DNA of 64,000 nucleotides, taken from Amorphophallus konjac (taxonomy: Eukaryota > Streptophyta > Magnoliopsida > Alismatales > Araceae). The stretch lies in the NCBI GenBank assembly GCA_022559845.1, contig CM040120.1, positions 305,386,740 to 305,450,739 of the forward strand, read 5' to 3'. The notes under the pieces were generated by a model, which saw only the letters and a list, made by a program, of their open reading frames with translations, was not told where the DNA came from and did not search any database. A program made the position numbers and the translations under genes. Positions 21,373-32,076 of the stretch are shown piece by piece; position 1 is the stretch's first letter; every line of letters begins with the position of its first letter.

Positions 21373-22977
21373 CTAGGTGGCGACATCCTGGGCGGCCGAA
21401 GGGTCGCCCAGCTCTTCCCCCATGGCATAGTATTCATCGGCCAGTGCCTCATCGGCCTCGTAATCGACATGCTCAAGCTCGGGAGGTGCAGATCCGCCAA
21501 CACCTAAGGCTAGGGTGGTGCGAGCGGGACACTCACTAGCAATGTGGCCATACCCGTGATAGTGAAAACACTGTATTCGTGATCGACTACTCTCCCTGAT
21601 AAGAGGGGCCTTACCCTTATCATCCCGCCGGGTAGGGGGTGTAGGCAACAATGGGGGAGGTGTAGGTGCCTTGGACAAGAGTGGAGGGGGTGCCGGTGCC
21701 AGAGGACGGGCTATAGGAGCTGGGGGACGGGCAAAGGGTGCCGGTGGTTGGGATGGAAATAGATCCCGGGGTGGAGGAGGGCGAGGCCGTGGAGCGAAGT
21801 GCTCCTGACGGGTGGGCTCCTGAGGTCGAGCCATGGGAGGCCGCTGATGTGGGCCTATAGAGTGACGGGGCTCGGTACTACGGAGAGGGGTGGGGCCCAA
21901 CCGATGGCTAGACTCGAACTCTCCCTCAAATTGCTCCATCTCGAGAGCAACCTGGTATGTCTCTTCCAACGTCTTGGCATTGCGGCGGAAAAGCTCATAC
22001 TGGTAGTGTGGCCGCAAACCACGTCGAAAGCGGGACACGGGCATGGTACTCTCCTCCGTGACACCACATCGTAGAAAGTACTCATCAAACTCCGCGATGT
22101 ATTCGGAGACGGACCGGTCTCCCTGGCTAAGACTTTGCCATCTATCGATGAGTCGCTGGCGGTATGTGGGAGGAAGGTACTTTTGCCGAAGTTTATTCTT
22201 CATCTCGGCCCATGTGTCGATCGGGGGTTCTAGCCGCTGAAGTAGCAGGCTCTCCACATTCTTCCAATAAGTTTGTGCCTGCCCCATAAGTTTCATGGTG
22301 GCAAATCGGACCCTTCGACGCTCCGACATATCATACCATTCAAAATAATGGTCCATGCCAAACTCCCAATCTAGGTAGACTTTCGGATCCAAAGACCCGT
22401 AAAAAGCGGGAGGATCCGCTCGCACGGTCTTAAGGACCCGATCATCATCCTCATCTCGTTGTGGCTGAAAACCACGACGGCGTTGACCATACCCCTCGTA
22501 GGCATTGTCGGACCCATAGTCCTCGAGACCAAGGTCACGGTGTAGTAGTTGGGGAACCCGAGGAGGGGCGGGTGGAGGAACTAGTGGTGGCTGGTTTTGG
22601 GCCGCGGGAGCGGCCTGGACTTGGGCCATGGGAGCGGGTTGGACTTGGGCCACCGCGGGAGGAGGTGCGGGTGGACCTTGGGCTGTCCCAAGAGGGTCCC
22701 CGTGTGACATCCTTTCTAACCGCCCAACGAGGTCTTGGACCGACCTATCGGAGTTCTCCAAGCGTCCCTCCATGGCCCTAAGGCGACCATCCATATTATC
22801 GGAGAAAGTCCGAAAGTTAGCATCGGATTGGTCCAACCTAGTCATAATGGCCATCATCGCCTCTTGTAGGGAGTGGAAGTCTCCCGAGGTATCCCGTGGG
22901 TTGGCCATAGGTGGGGGTGGGGGTGAGTACTGAGTACCCCGACGAGTGGGCATGCAAACACACCGACTAGAAGACAC
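21373..22977 (-). CDS. Ty3/gypsy Gag polyprotein
   Basis: 534-codon intact ORF. An N-terminal leader (a downstream Met begins MANPRDTSGD at residue 24) precedes a coiled-coil-like stretch (about residues 35-90) and a Pro/Ala-rich linker. The retrotransposon Gag core follows (about residues 190-310, with TYWKNVESLL, LRQKYLPPTYRQRL and SVSEYIAEFDEYFLRCG). Then come Pro-rich sequence and a single zinc knuckle near residue 470. Gag packages element RNA into particles. The knuckle reads CFHYHGYGHIASEC: the second Cys of CX2CX4HX4C is Tyr (TAT), so zinc binding is probably lost. The ORF ends about 45 residues after the knuckle instead of running on to protease, which confirms the gag-only status. 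Confidence 0.88.
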   Translation of the reverse strand: MSSSRCVCMPTRRGTQYSPPPPPMANPRDTSGDFHSLQEAMMAIMTRLDQSDANFRTFSDNMDGRLRAMEGRLENSDRSVQDLVGRLERMSHGDPLGTAQGPPAPPPAVAQVQPAPMAQVQAAPAAQNQPPLVPPPAPPRVPQLLHRDLGLEDYGSDNAYEGYGQRRRGFQPQRDEDDDRVLKTVRADPPAFYGSLDPKVYLDWEFGMDHYFEWYDMSERRRVRFATMKLMGQAQTYWKNVESLLLQRLEPPIDTWAEMKNKLRQKYLPPTYRQRLIDRWQSLSQGDRSVSEYIAEFDEYFLRCGVTEESTMPVSRFRRGLRPHYQYELFRRNAKTLEETYQVALEMEQFEGEFESSHRLGPTPLRSTEPRHSIGPHQRPPMARPQEPTRQEHFAPRPRPPPPRDLFPSQPPAPFARPPAPIARPLAPAPPPLLSKAPTPPPLLPTPPTRRDDKGKAPLIRESSRSRIQCFHYHGYGHIASECPARTTLALGVGGSAPPELEHVDYEADEALADEYYAMGEELGDPSAAQDVAT

Positions 22978-23279
22978 CGACTAAAGCAAAACACACTAAT
23001 GCAAAATGATGCGCCTAGACTTAACCAAAACTCGGTACGCGGCGGAGATAATTGACCCGAAGGTCACTCGCACAAGTGTGCGGCCTTCCCGATAGGCGTA
23101 ACCTAACGGTCGGACAACACATTTTTATATACCGAGTAAAGGGATGTATGCGACCCAAAAACGACTCTTTTTGTTGTTTTTAAAAATATGATGATCCTAA
23201 ACACGACTTAGACCGACTAATGACTAGACGTAAATGACACTCTTTTTTTTTTTCTTTTTGACACCCTAGACTCAAACTC

Positions 23280-23291
23280 GCTCTGATACCA
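23280..23291 (-). promoter_or_regulatory. Primer-binding site (initiator Met tRNA)
   Basis: Minus-strand TGGTATCAGAGC, 3 bases from the LTR start at 23295. Confidence 0.9.
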
Positions 23292-23294
23292 AAT

Positions 23295-25465
23295 TGATGC
23301 GGGACGGGACCACGGACACGATAAGCTAGCGGTCGTCCCTTAGCGAGGGAAGCGTCGGATGTGCGCGGTTGAACAACCGGCAGTGAGCTAGGGTGGTCGG
23401 CTCTCAATTGTGCCCGGATCGGGTCACGGGACGGTCACTCTCTCACTCGCAGCAGTGATATGATAAATTAAAAGCGAGCTAGGTAACCCTACACAAGCTC
23501 TCTAGCAGCGGCATAAACAAGCATATATAGAAATAAGCGGAATGCCAAGCAAGGAGCGAATACGATACCTCCACGCGCTCGGCGTGGCGAAGATGGCACC
23601 CGGCCGAAACTCGTACTCCCGGGAACTTAATACATTAAGATTACAGCAATACAAGTAAGCCCACTCCACGCAGGGAGGTAACGGGCGACACAAGGGGGCC
23701 CGGGAGGACCAATTCCGGGTTGACGGGCGGTTTCCGGGCACGGCTTCGGCTTCGCGCGTACTCGTGCTAGTGGGGCCCACGTGTGGACCGGAGGGGTCGT
23801 GTGGGACCTGATGCCTCCTCTGGTGTGGGTACACTTGGGAAGCGCTCCCCTAGGATGGCGAGTTGCTGGAACGACCGCCGGACGCCGGGCGGCCCTCGGA
23901 CGACGCTCGCGGGAAACCGGCCACAAGTCTGCACTTGCTGTCTTCTCGCGCGCTGTCCGGCGAGATCGGCTGCTGTGATCAACCCCGTCGTCGGAATGCA
24001 ACGAGCTCGGCGCCGTTGGAAAGAGGACTCCAAATACTTCGACGTAGGGGCCTTCAGAAAAAATAATCAGATACGTATATCTGACTTATGGAATTTACAC
24101 CCTTGCTGTAAACAGGCCAGAACTGCAGGGGCAGGTTCTGACTTCTCTGAAAATCACCGTTGACCGGTGGGAGGACCTTGGAATATGGAGATGAGTTCTT
24201 CAGAAAAGTTGAAGATCTCTGAGATAGAAAACCGGGACTATTTTTAGTTTTTGATTTGGATAGGAAATGGATTTTATGGGATTTTTTGAGTGGACCTGGG
24301 TCGGATCTGGGACACTGTGGAAAAATTGCTCACAGGAACTGGTACGAAATTTGAAAAATACCTAGAGACCTTATCAAAAATTAGGAAAATTCATGGTGAT
24401 AGACATATGTGGACAGAAGTCTCAGTAATTTTTAGAGCCCCAAAAAAATTCAAAACATGGGTCGAACAAGGTAGACTCAGAACTGATGAACAGTAGACAG
24501 AACCTGAACAGAACTGAAATTTGAACTTGGACGAAATTCTAAAAATATCTAAAGGACGAATTTTTGACTGAAATTTTTTGTGGAGGTAAGGGTTCAAGAG
24601 GGGAACCAACCCTGAAAATTGGAGCTTCAGAAGATGAGGGAAGAGAGAGAGACAATTCGGAGAAGAGTAGTCTGTCCAGAGTGGACAGAAAACCGAATTC
24701 GTTGGTGAAGACGCGTCGGCGGCGAGACAGCGGCGGCGGCGATCACCGGAGCTGCTTCAGAAGTTGGAGAGGATCAAGGGGGAGGGGATTACACTCTAGA
24801 AAGGGGCTGGAGGTGGAAGAACACCAGGGAGAGAGGGGAGAGGGGCGCAAGATCCAAGGAGGGAAATGCTCATTTCTTCTTCATTAATTCCTTCAATATG
24901 AAAAATACAACCTTATATAGGATGCCAACCAAACTCAACCTCAACCCTTGGATCTAGGGGTTTGGATTGAAGGGCTGGGATACAATGTGAATCACACATT
25001 TAATACATTAGTTTAATCTAATTTGACCATGCTTATTCAACATTGGACTAAAGCTATTCAAACACCACCTACCAAGCCTAATATGGCCAAAAGAGGGGGC
25101 GCCCCATTCATGGGCCTCTCTTGGGCCTAGGCTGGTCCAAGGCAAGCCAACCCAACCCATTAACTCAAGTCTAGACTTGGGCCTTCCAAGTCTTGGTGGC
25201 CCATGAGAGGGAGTGGCCCAATTGGGCCTTAAATGACTAATATGGTCCATAAGGGTGGCACTTGGTCCAATATGAACTAGGCTTTCTAATGGACTCTACT
25301 AATGGCAATCTAACCTTGGACTTGACATAACAAATGGCCCATTGGCTTGATATAAGCCTTACAAGGAGCCCAAAAGAAAGAAAATACACAATTACAATCT
25401 CATACAAGCCATAACTCACAAATACACTTCACCCGTGTATGGAAATCGCCTTTGATGCCCCATCA
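23295..25465 (-). repeat. LTR of the gag-only gypsy element (5' LTR)
   Basis: 2171 bases, constant offset of 4579 from the left LTR. Differences seen: G/A near 24070, A/C near 24238, C/A near 24444, G/A near 24729 and C/G near 24863. Confidence 0.95.
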
Positions 25466-25660
25466 AAGAAGAGCCGAATATTTCCTAGAAGGGGGAGCAT
25501 TATACTTGTTGAATCTTTCTAGTTTCAGTCTTTAGAGTTTGTTTGGAGTTCATTGTACTCATCCGTGGTCATTTCATCTATTTTTGAACTATTATCTTGT
25601 GTGAGGGTTAGGAGAGTGGTTTCTCCGAGTGCTTGTGTTGGCGCTTGTGCGTCGGTGTAC

Positions 25661-25784
25661 GCGGTGGGCATCCGCATGTGTGTGGGGGCACGTCCCCGTG
25701 TGTGTGCTGCTTTTGCAGCGTGTTTGTTGGGGTTTTTACCCCGTGTGTATGGGGAGAAATCCCCGTGTTTGTTGCATTCGCAGC
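25661..25784 (+). repeat. Run of six small hairpins with GTGTnTGT linkers
   Basis: Successive stem-loops: GCGGTGGGCATCCGC, GGGGCACGTCCCC, GCTGCTTTTGCAGC, GGGGTTTTTACCCC, GGGGAGAAATCCCC and TTGCATTCGCAG. They are separated by GTGTGTG or CGTGTTTGTT-like linkers, near the 3' end of the Sirevirus LTR. Confidence 0.7.
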
Positions 25785-26118
25785 GTGTAGAGAAAGCCTT
25801 AGCGGTTTGGTAAGGGGTGGACGTAGGGAGCCCGTCGTGGTCCTGAACCACCTTAAAAATTCCCGTGTCTTATGGTTTGATTTGTGTGATTGTGTGTGCT
25901 TCACTATCTATTCTATTTATGCAATCGTGTGAGCTCGATAAGGTTGAGAGAAATATGTTTATATTATTTAGTTTAAATTCCTCAATCTTATTAATCTTGT
26001 TAATTCCGCTGTGAGTTAGTTTGAGTTTTTAATTGGACATATTTTTTAGTAGAGGGATCTATTCACCCCCCCCCTCTCGATCTGGGTTCCTACACTACAG
26101 GACCAAACAATTCCAGTT

Positions 26119-26661
26119 TGTAGGATCATGCCCCAACCGTTGCGCTAAAAGCTCAAGCTGGTAGCGAAGGCGGACCGTATTTCCTTATGGAATTGCAGAA
26201 CCTCATGTCTATATATGTTGTGGGTGGGCATGAGGAGCTTCGCACATGGACCCCATAATCCATGCGTCTGGATGGGCTGCCAACGCACCGATGCCCCACG
26301 TGGACCCCCTAATCTATGTGGAACCATAAATCCCTAAGGGAGACGCTGGAAAATCCAACAATCCCCCCCCCCCAGCGGCACCTGGGGGATTTTAACCCGC
26401 GACCTCGCTCTGATACCAGTTTGTAGGATCATGCCCCAACCGTTGCGCTAAAAGCTAGAGCTGGTTGCAAAGGCGGACCGTATTTCCTTCTGGCATTGCA
26501 GAACCCCATGTCTATCCGTGCTTTGGGTGGGCATGACGGGCTTCACACATGGACCCCATAATCCATACGACGGGATGGGCTGCCAACGCACTGATGCCCC
26601 ATGTGGACCCCATAATCCACGTGGAACAACAAATCCCTAAGGGAGATGCTGAAAAATCAAT
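26119..26661 (-). mobile_element. Ultra-compact TRIM-type LTR element
   Basis: Two direct repeats of about 240 bases (26119-26360 and 26422-26661) begin TGTAGGATCATGCCCC. The first ends TCCAACA. Only 61 bases lie between them. These begin ATCCCCCCCCCC (a polypurine tract on the minus strand) and end GCTCTGATACCA (primer site TGGTATCAGAGC on the minus strand). This gives LTR, tract, primer site, LTR with no coding, the structure of a TRIM/SMART element. The repeats differ at many sites, so it is old. CAGTT precedes both repeats and no clean target duplication follows the second. Confidence 0.72.
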
Positions 26662-27034
26662 AGAGGTCTCCTAAAAATTACATCTCACTCCTCAACAAGC
26701 CCAGGCCCTTAAGGCCATTGTTGAGGGTTTAGCTTCTTCATCTCATCCTCCCTCATCTCATCCTCGGGTGACCTATCACCCGCCTTCCTCCTCTCATCTT
26801 CCTTCCACTACCTCTCTGGTGGCCCATCACCTGCCTCCCTCTTCTATTCATCCTCCCCCTCGGGTGGTTCATCACCTATCACCTTCCAACCACCCTCATC
26901 CTTCACGGCCCCAAGGCCCACATATTCCCAATACCCTAGCCCATCCGGGTCCTTTTGTGGGTCAACCTCTTCACCCTTCACGGCCCCAAGGCCCTTATGT
27001 CTCTTGCAACCCGGCCCGTCCAGGTCCTTTTTGA
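26662..27034 (+). pseudogene. Proline/histidine-rich ORF fragment cut by an LTR
   Basis: The 26768-27034 frame encodes Pro/Ser/His-rich sequence with an imperfect repeat (HPSRPQGPHI and HPSRPQGPYV). Upstream, the same frame reads LTPQQAQALKAIVEGLASSS. It stops at the TGA created by the LTR start at 27032, so the reading continued into what is now the far side of family B, outside the window. It resembles linker regions of copia Gag-Pol, but I cannot assign it. Confidence 0.35.
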
Positions 27035-27879
27035 TAGAACATAGAACGTGATCTAGAAGGGGGGGATGAATAGATCACATCCTATTTAAAGCAATTTTAA
27101 TTATAAGCGATGAAATCCCAGTCGCAGAAAGAGAGACTTCCTAATCAGGCCACGGAGAGGACCAATGAGCAAAAGCTTAACGTGAAGAAGTTGATGTAAA
27201 ACTGTAATCGAACAGCTGACGTGCTTGTATCACAACGAAAGATCAGCCAGACACACCACACAAATAAGATCAGCCAAGCAAACCACACAGATGAGATAGA
27301 GAGTTTTTAAGGTGGTTCGATTGTGATCTGCAATCTACGTTCACCCCTTACTCCATTGGAGTAAGGTTTCCTTGCACTAAGCAATTCAAGAATCGCAAAC
27401 TCAGTCTGCTAACAATCGCTGCCGTACAGCTTGCCACAAGGGAAACAAATCCCTCAACACCAATCTTGTAACCCACAGGATCTGAACCTTGACCTAGCCC
27501 CAGCAAGATCAGAACGAGAGGACTAGTCCTCCCTTCCTCTAAATTGGAGGGAAACCACGAGCAAATTCCCTTTACTCGCACCTGAAGACACAGTCTCCCT
27601 TCTCCTGTTTTCAGGAGGAACCCCAACCTCAAACCAGAGGGTCGGAATACACACTGAATAAATTAATAGAGCGATCACACAAAATGAAAAACGCAAAGAG
27701 AAAACAAACGTAGCTCCGAGGAGCACAAGAACACTCTGGATTCCACTCTTCTTTCTGGCTGCCGCAATTCTCTGACTATCTCTCTTTTCTTCCATTTAGC
27801 TCTACTCTCTCTCTTCTTTTTCTTTCTTGCAATCTCTATGTATTTTTTTTCACTACTATCTCCATCTGATCGAATTAGC

Positions 27880-27995
<116 letters not shown>

Positions 27996-29035
27996 CCAGA
28001 GAGATGGGCGTGTGGAAACCACATTTCCCGCCCAACGAATTTGGGAAGATGCGCTCAATTTTCATCTACGTGTCAGAATCTTCCATTCCGTTCCTTGCCT
28101 CGGATCACGAGCCCTTAAACATGGTACTATGACTTCTACGTGGAATATGCTCACAGGCTGTAGATTTGCCGACCATAAGCTCGAATAGGTGACTGACCTG
28201 GCAAACAAATAGGAGTGTTAGGACAGACTTCATAGAGCATGGTGCAAACATGCACAGACCGTATGGCAAGATATGCACAGACCATGTGAATGCAGAAGGA
28301 AATATTGTTGGATCGAGAGGACTGTCAAGCTAGAGGGGGAGGGGGTGAATAGGTTGACCTTATAAAAATTATAATAAAGCAATTTGAATCAGAAGCACCA
28401 CACCTAGATGATTAATTGAATTACTGAGTCAAGCCAATCAGAGGGCGTGCCTATCATGCATCTAGCGAGGAACAGATTGCGAAGATAAAACCAAACCATA
28501 CAAGAGACCGCAATTTTAAGGTGGTTCGGTCACCCAATGGAGACCTACGTCCACCTCCCCACTCAACTAGTGAGGAACCCTGCTGAGCTTCACAGCTTTG
28601 CTAAATCGAGGAAGTAATTCCTCTACACTGTTGACTACCCCAACAGAAAACAACGAGGAACAAATCCTCAGATCCGCTGTCAAATAGCTTGAAGGCACAC
28701 AACCTTAACACCCCTGATCTCAGCACAGCCCGCTGAATCAGAATCACCCTCTCTTCACTAAATCCAGTGAAGGAGAGGAATACAATGTTCAAAAATAATA
28801 GGAAAACTAAAAGATAAGAAATCAAACTTCAGCACTTGGATGCAGCGGAATTTAGATCATCAACAGAGAGATCCATGTCCATACGCATGAGCTTCGATCC
28901 TTGAACCTCCTCCGTCTGGAATGTAGAAGTCTTGGTGGCGCGATGATCTTCTGATCTGGTTCTTCAGCAGCCTTCGTCCAGTTCTTCTCTGAGCCTCTCT
29001 CGTTCTGTGATACACCTCTTTTGTTCTGCTCTTCG

Positions 29036-29047
29036 CCTATATTATAC
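29036..29047 (-). promoter_or_regulatory. Family A LTR TATA box candidate
   Basis: Minus-strand TATAATATAGGCG, also present in LTR2 and LTR3 (near 47110). Confidence 0.5.
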
Positions 29048-29302
29048 TCCTACACTTTTTCCTCTCACGCATATTTCCTTTTCTTCTCGGGTGATCCTAT
29101 TTTCTGGTCTTCCCGCGCACAACTTAGTTCACATAAGGCAGGTTGGCCACCACCCTGATTTTTAGGTTATCCTTATGATTGCTCACGTGGGGAACCTTCT
29201 GGAGTGGTAGAAGCTACGAGACCTTATCCGCTGTTGGCTGATGTGGCAGATAGGGACTGAAGGTGGGATCCACTTATCGTGCTCTGCAACTTGGATTAGA
29301 TG

Positions 29303-29705
29303 GCGTCGACCCTCTTGCCCCAAGGAGTTAACGCACCCTTCTTTAAGCTTCAGGTTTCATGCTGAGTGCGTTGACGCAAGAAGCAGCTGCGTCCACTCAT
29401 TAGTTGCGCTTCATACAGTTGTGGCAATCCATCGTACTGCAGCGTCGACTCATCGAACTGCAGCGTCGACGCTGCCAAGGTCCTCCAGAGGCTACGACAA
29501 GGAATGCTTGAACTGCTGCGTTCACGCTGCTTGATCAAGGCGTTGACGCATCAGAATATACCAGTAAGCCATTGCTTTTCCCTTTGTAACTGCTACATCG
29601 ACGCAGCTCTATCTTGGCGTTGATGCAGTGGAGCAACCTGTGAAGATATTGGTGAAGGCTTCTTCGACTACTGCGTGGACGCTGTTAGCTCCCAGCGTCG
29701 ACCCT
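29303..29705. repeat. GCGTCGACGC palindrome cluster in LTR1
   Basis: Copies include GCGTCGACCC, GTGCGTTGACGCA, GCGTCGACTC, CAGCGTCGACGCTG, GCGTTGACGCA, ATCGACGCAG, GCGTGGACGCTG and CAGCGTCGACCCTG. The consensus TGCGTCGACGCA is self-complementary. Confidence 0.88.
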
Positions 29706-29830
29706 GTTCCTTTCTAGCACAAGGATGAAATCAAGTGAAAGCATTTATTGAATCAAACTTTAATTCATCATTGAATTGAATACATCATTCATATTTCATG
29801 GTTGTCATCATCAAAACCAGGGGCACAACA

Positions 29831-29844
29831 ATCTCCCCCTTTTT
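29831..29844 (-). promoter_or_regulatory. Polypurine tract of copy 1
   Basis: Minus-strand AAAAAGGGGGAGAT abuts the LTR. Further tract-like CTCCCC sites lie near 30102, 33375, 33822 and 33943, a Sirevirus-like multiplicity. Confidence 0.8.
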
Positions 29845-30147
29845 GATCATGGCAACTATGAGTTGAATGCCATTCATAACATTGCATCTAAACAGTCAAG
29901 GTTATTCAAATCAAGCAAAAAGCTTCAGATTAACAGGAAATCAAATCATTGACTAAATCAAAGTATAATTTTGTCATTCATTCAAGTTCAAGAATTTACA
30001 TTATAGAACCAGACAAAGAGAAAAACATTCATTCAAGTTAGTCAATATGATTGATGCAGATGCAGCTTGACTTCATGATTGATGCATTCATAAACATTCT
30101 CCCCCTTTGACCTCATCAAGAAGGGGAGTAAACGTGGAATAGCTATC

Positions 30148-32076
30148 TTAAGGGTGGAAGAAGCGATTGTATCTTCTGGCAGAAGGAGGTTGTTGTTGCT
30201 GCCGAGAGGATTGCCCTTGAGTAGTTGGCTGGCGAGGCTGCTGCTGGCCAGCTGGATCTCTGGCTAGTAAATCTCAGATATCCTGAGATAATTCACCCAG
30301 TTGATGACTTAAAGTGGAGCGTACACTGTCAATGGCAGAAGGAAGTTTGGCTGATGACTTAGAGAGTTCCCCAATTGACTGAATTGCTGTAATCACTTTG
30401 TCAATCTTTTCTAACATTGCCTTGAGGCATTGGGGAACTGCATTGACAGGACCTTTGATGGTTTCAACAGCTATCCTCACATCAAAGCATAAGTCAGTAA
30501 TCTTGGCAAGGGATTGAAAAAATGAAGCTTGATTACTGTGCATATCAGTCACCAGTGTAGATAGCTTGTCAAGAAGAGTTGATATGTTCTGCAGGACTTT
30601 CCTTGTAGCTTGGTCAGATAGCATCTTGGTTAGTAAGAATTTTTGCCACTCGGATAAGACAGAGACTTCAAATTGGATAATCCGAGAAGTCAGTTTGGTG
30701 AGATGATAGCTTGTAAACTCCATTAACTTGTCCATTTTGGCATCCTGACGTTGCAGCATCATTGTCATGTGTGTAAACATCTCTTCAACAGTGGCTGGAG
30801 GTGGAGCTTCATCAGAAGTTGGAAAAGGTCTTCTATAAATTCCAATAGCTCCAGTCATAAGGGGTTCCAATGAAGGTGCAGTGCCACTGGCTTGCCCAGT
30901 TTCCAGCTGAGGGCTTGATGATTGAGAAAATGGTTCCTCAAATTCATGCTCTTCTCTTGCTGAACTCCCCTCTTGTCTTTCTTCTCTCACCACAGGAGGA
31001 ATTGGTACCTCTGTCCTGTGTGCATGACTAGCATCCGCAGTGCCTGTTTCTAATGGAGCTGTTTGCTGACTAGGAAGAGTTCAAACTGGCTTACCATCAA
31101 TAACTTTAAAACCCATAAATTTATGAATATAAGAAAGTGTGTAAACATTCCCTTGAGGAATGATTATTTTCTTCTCAGAACCAAAGTCTACTCCCACTTT
31201 TCGAAAAATAGCAGTCAAGGGAGCAGCATATGGAAGTGTTCTGGATTGTGTCAAGCATGACCCCATGGTTCGAATAACTACATCCGACAGGGAAATATGT
31301 ATTCTCTTCAGCATACAGTAAAGTAGAAATCTCTGCATCTCAGTCACTCTTTCCCTACCACTGCTCTGTGGTGTGACCATTGATGTGCAAATGTGGTGGA
31401 ACAGTCTATTCAAAGGAGGGAATTGATTTGCTTTGAGACTGGACAAATAAGTTTCCCTGACATCGGAGGGATCACTCGGTTTATCAGTCAGGAGAGCATA
31501 AGCTTCATGCTCATCATACTCAAAGCTATGTAGTTGAACTCCATTCTTGGGGATTTTTCAGGCTTTGGCAAACAATTTATTGGATAACTCAAAACTGACA
31601 TTCCGGACAGTTGATGTGAGTTTTGGAACTTGAGGTTCATATTTCAAATTTTTGTAGAACTCTCGGACCAGGGTGGGGTAATATACCTTGTGGGTTGTAA
31701 CAAAGGACCACCATCCCTGATAGTCCAAGGTAGGAAACAGTTCCGGAAAAACGTCAAGCATTTGATGGTCGATAGCATCAATATACCGGGAAATAAGAAC
31801 CTTCAGAGGTTCATCCACAGTGACGGTAAGTGAGCTGGCCGCACCTTTCTGTCCCGTTGCAGCACTTGCAGATGAACCCTTCTTGTCTGACCTGACATCA
31901 TATTCCCTTCTCTTTTTGGTTGGCGGGCTCGGAGCACATGGACGCATCTCTTTCCGCTTCCCTTTATCGTGAGCAGCTTTGGAGCGGGGCTCCAGATTGT
32001 CTTCTGCTGATGCTGAGCTTCTGGGATGATCCTCTGCCTTCTTCTTTCCCTTGTGAGTAGAGGTCGGAGGAGCCAT
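30148..32076 (-). pseudogene. Envelope-like ORF of Sirevirus copy 1 (broken)
   Basis: Lies downstream of RNase H on the same strand, the position of the Sirevirus envelope-like gene. ATG at 32076 has a good context (GCCATGG). The N-terminal part is Lys/Ser-rich, with KGKKKAEDHP and TKKRRE basic stretches. The middle part has YYPTLVREFYKNL and LSYIHKFMGFKVIDG, as in the plant transposon-protein domain found in such ORFs. The C-terminal part (30274-30993) is helical and coiled-coil-like, and the tail is Gln-rich (to TAA 30148). In-frame stops: TGA at 31556 (TGG in copy 3), and TGA at 31081 and 30274 (both shared with copy 3). An ORF extending 5' of ATG 32076 (to 32472) is probably leader. True membrane or entry function is unproven for this class. 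Confidence 0.6.

Larger units (their letters stand above)
18716..25465 (-). mobile_element. Non-autonomous gag-only Ty3/gypsy LTR retrotransposon
   Basis: The two LTRs (18716-20886 and 23295-25465) start TGATGCGGGACGGG and end GCCCCATCA. The flanking 5-bp duplication is AAGAA (18711-18715 and 25466-25470). The primer site TGGTATCAGAGC on the minus strand sits 3 bases inside the right LTR. Only 2408 bases separate the LTRs, and they encode gag alone; no protease, RT, RNase H or integrase is visible. I count 5 substitutions and no indel between the LTRs, so the insertion is young. Movement must have relied on pol from another element. Confidence 0.95.
17337..26094 (+). mobile_element. Sirevirus-type 3' LTR, split by a nested gypsy insertion
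   Basis: The LTR begins TGTTGTGTGTGTGATTTTG after the polypurine tract and ends GGGTTCCTACA. Without the nested element (18716-25465) and its duplicated AAGAA it is about 2.0 kb. It has GGGTCGACCC palindromes (18232-18346), a TATA box (TGTATATATAC at about 18491) and, in its last part, a run of small hairpins (25661-25784). Orientation is plus, opposite to families A and B. No 5' LTR is present. Confidence 0.75.
28306..29830 (-). repeat. Family A LTR1
   Basis: 1525 bases, TGTTGGATCGAGAGG to GGGGCACAACA. Contains about twelve GCGTCGACGC-like palindromes (29303-29705). A minus-strand TATA box TATAATATAG (29036-29047) lies downstream of them. It differs from LTR3 at about 17 sites by eye. Confidence 0.93.

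Noticed and set aside
28601..28825. 74-codon minus-strand ORF inside family A LTRs
   Set aside because: Present in each LTR copy but with no domain, and it lies downstream of the TATA box in R/U5-like sequence; probably fortuitous.
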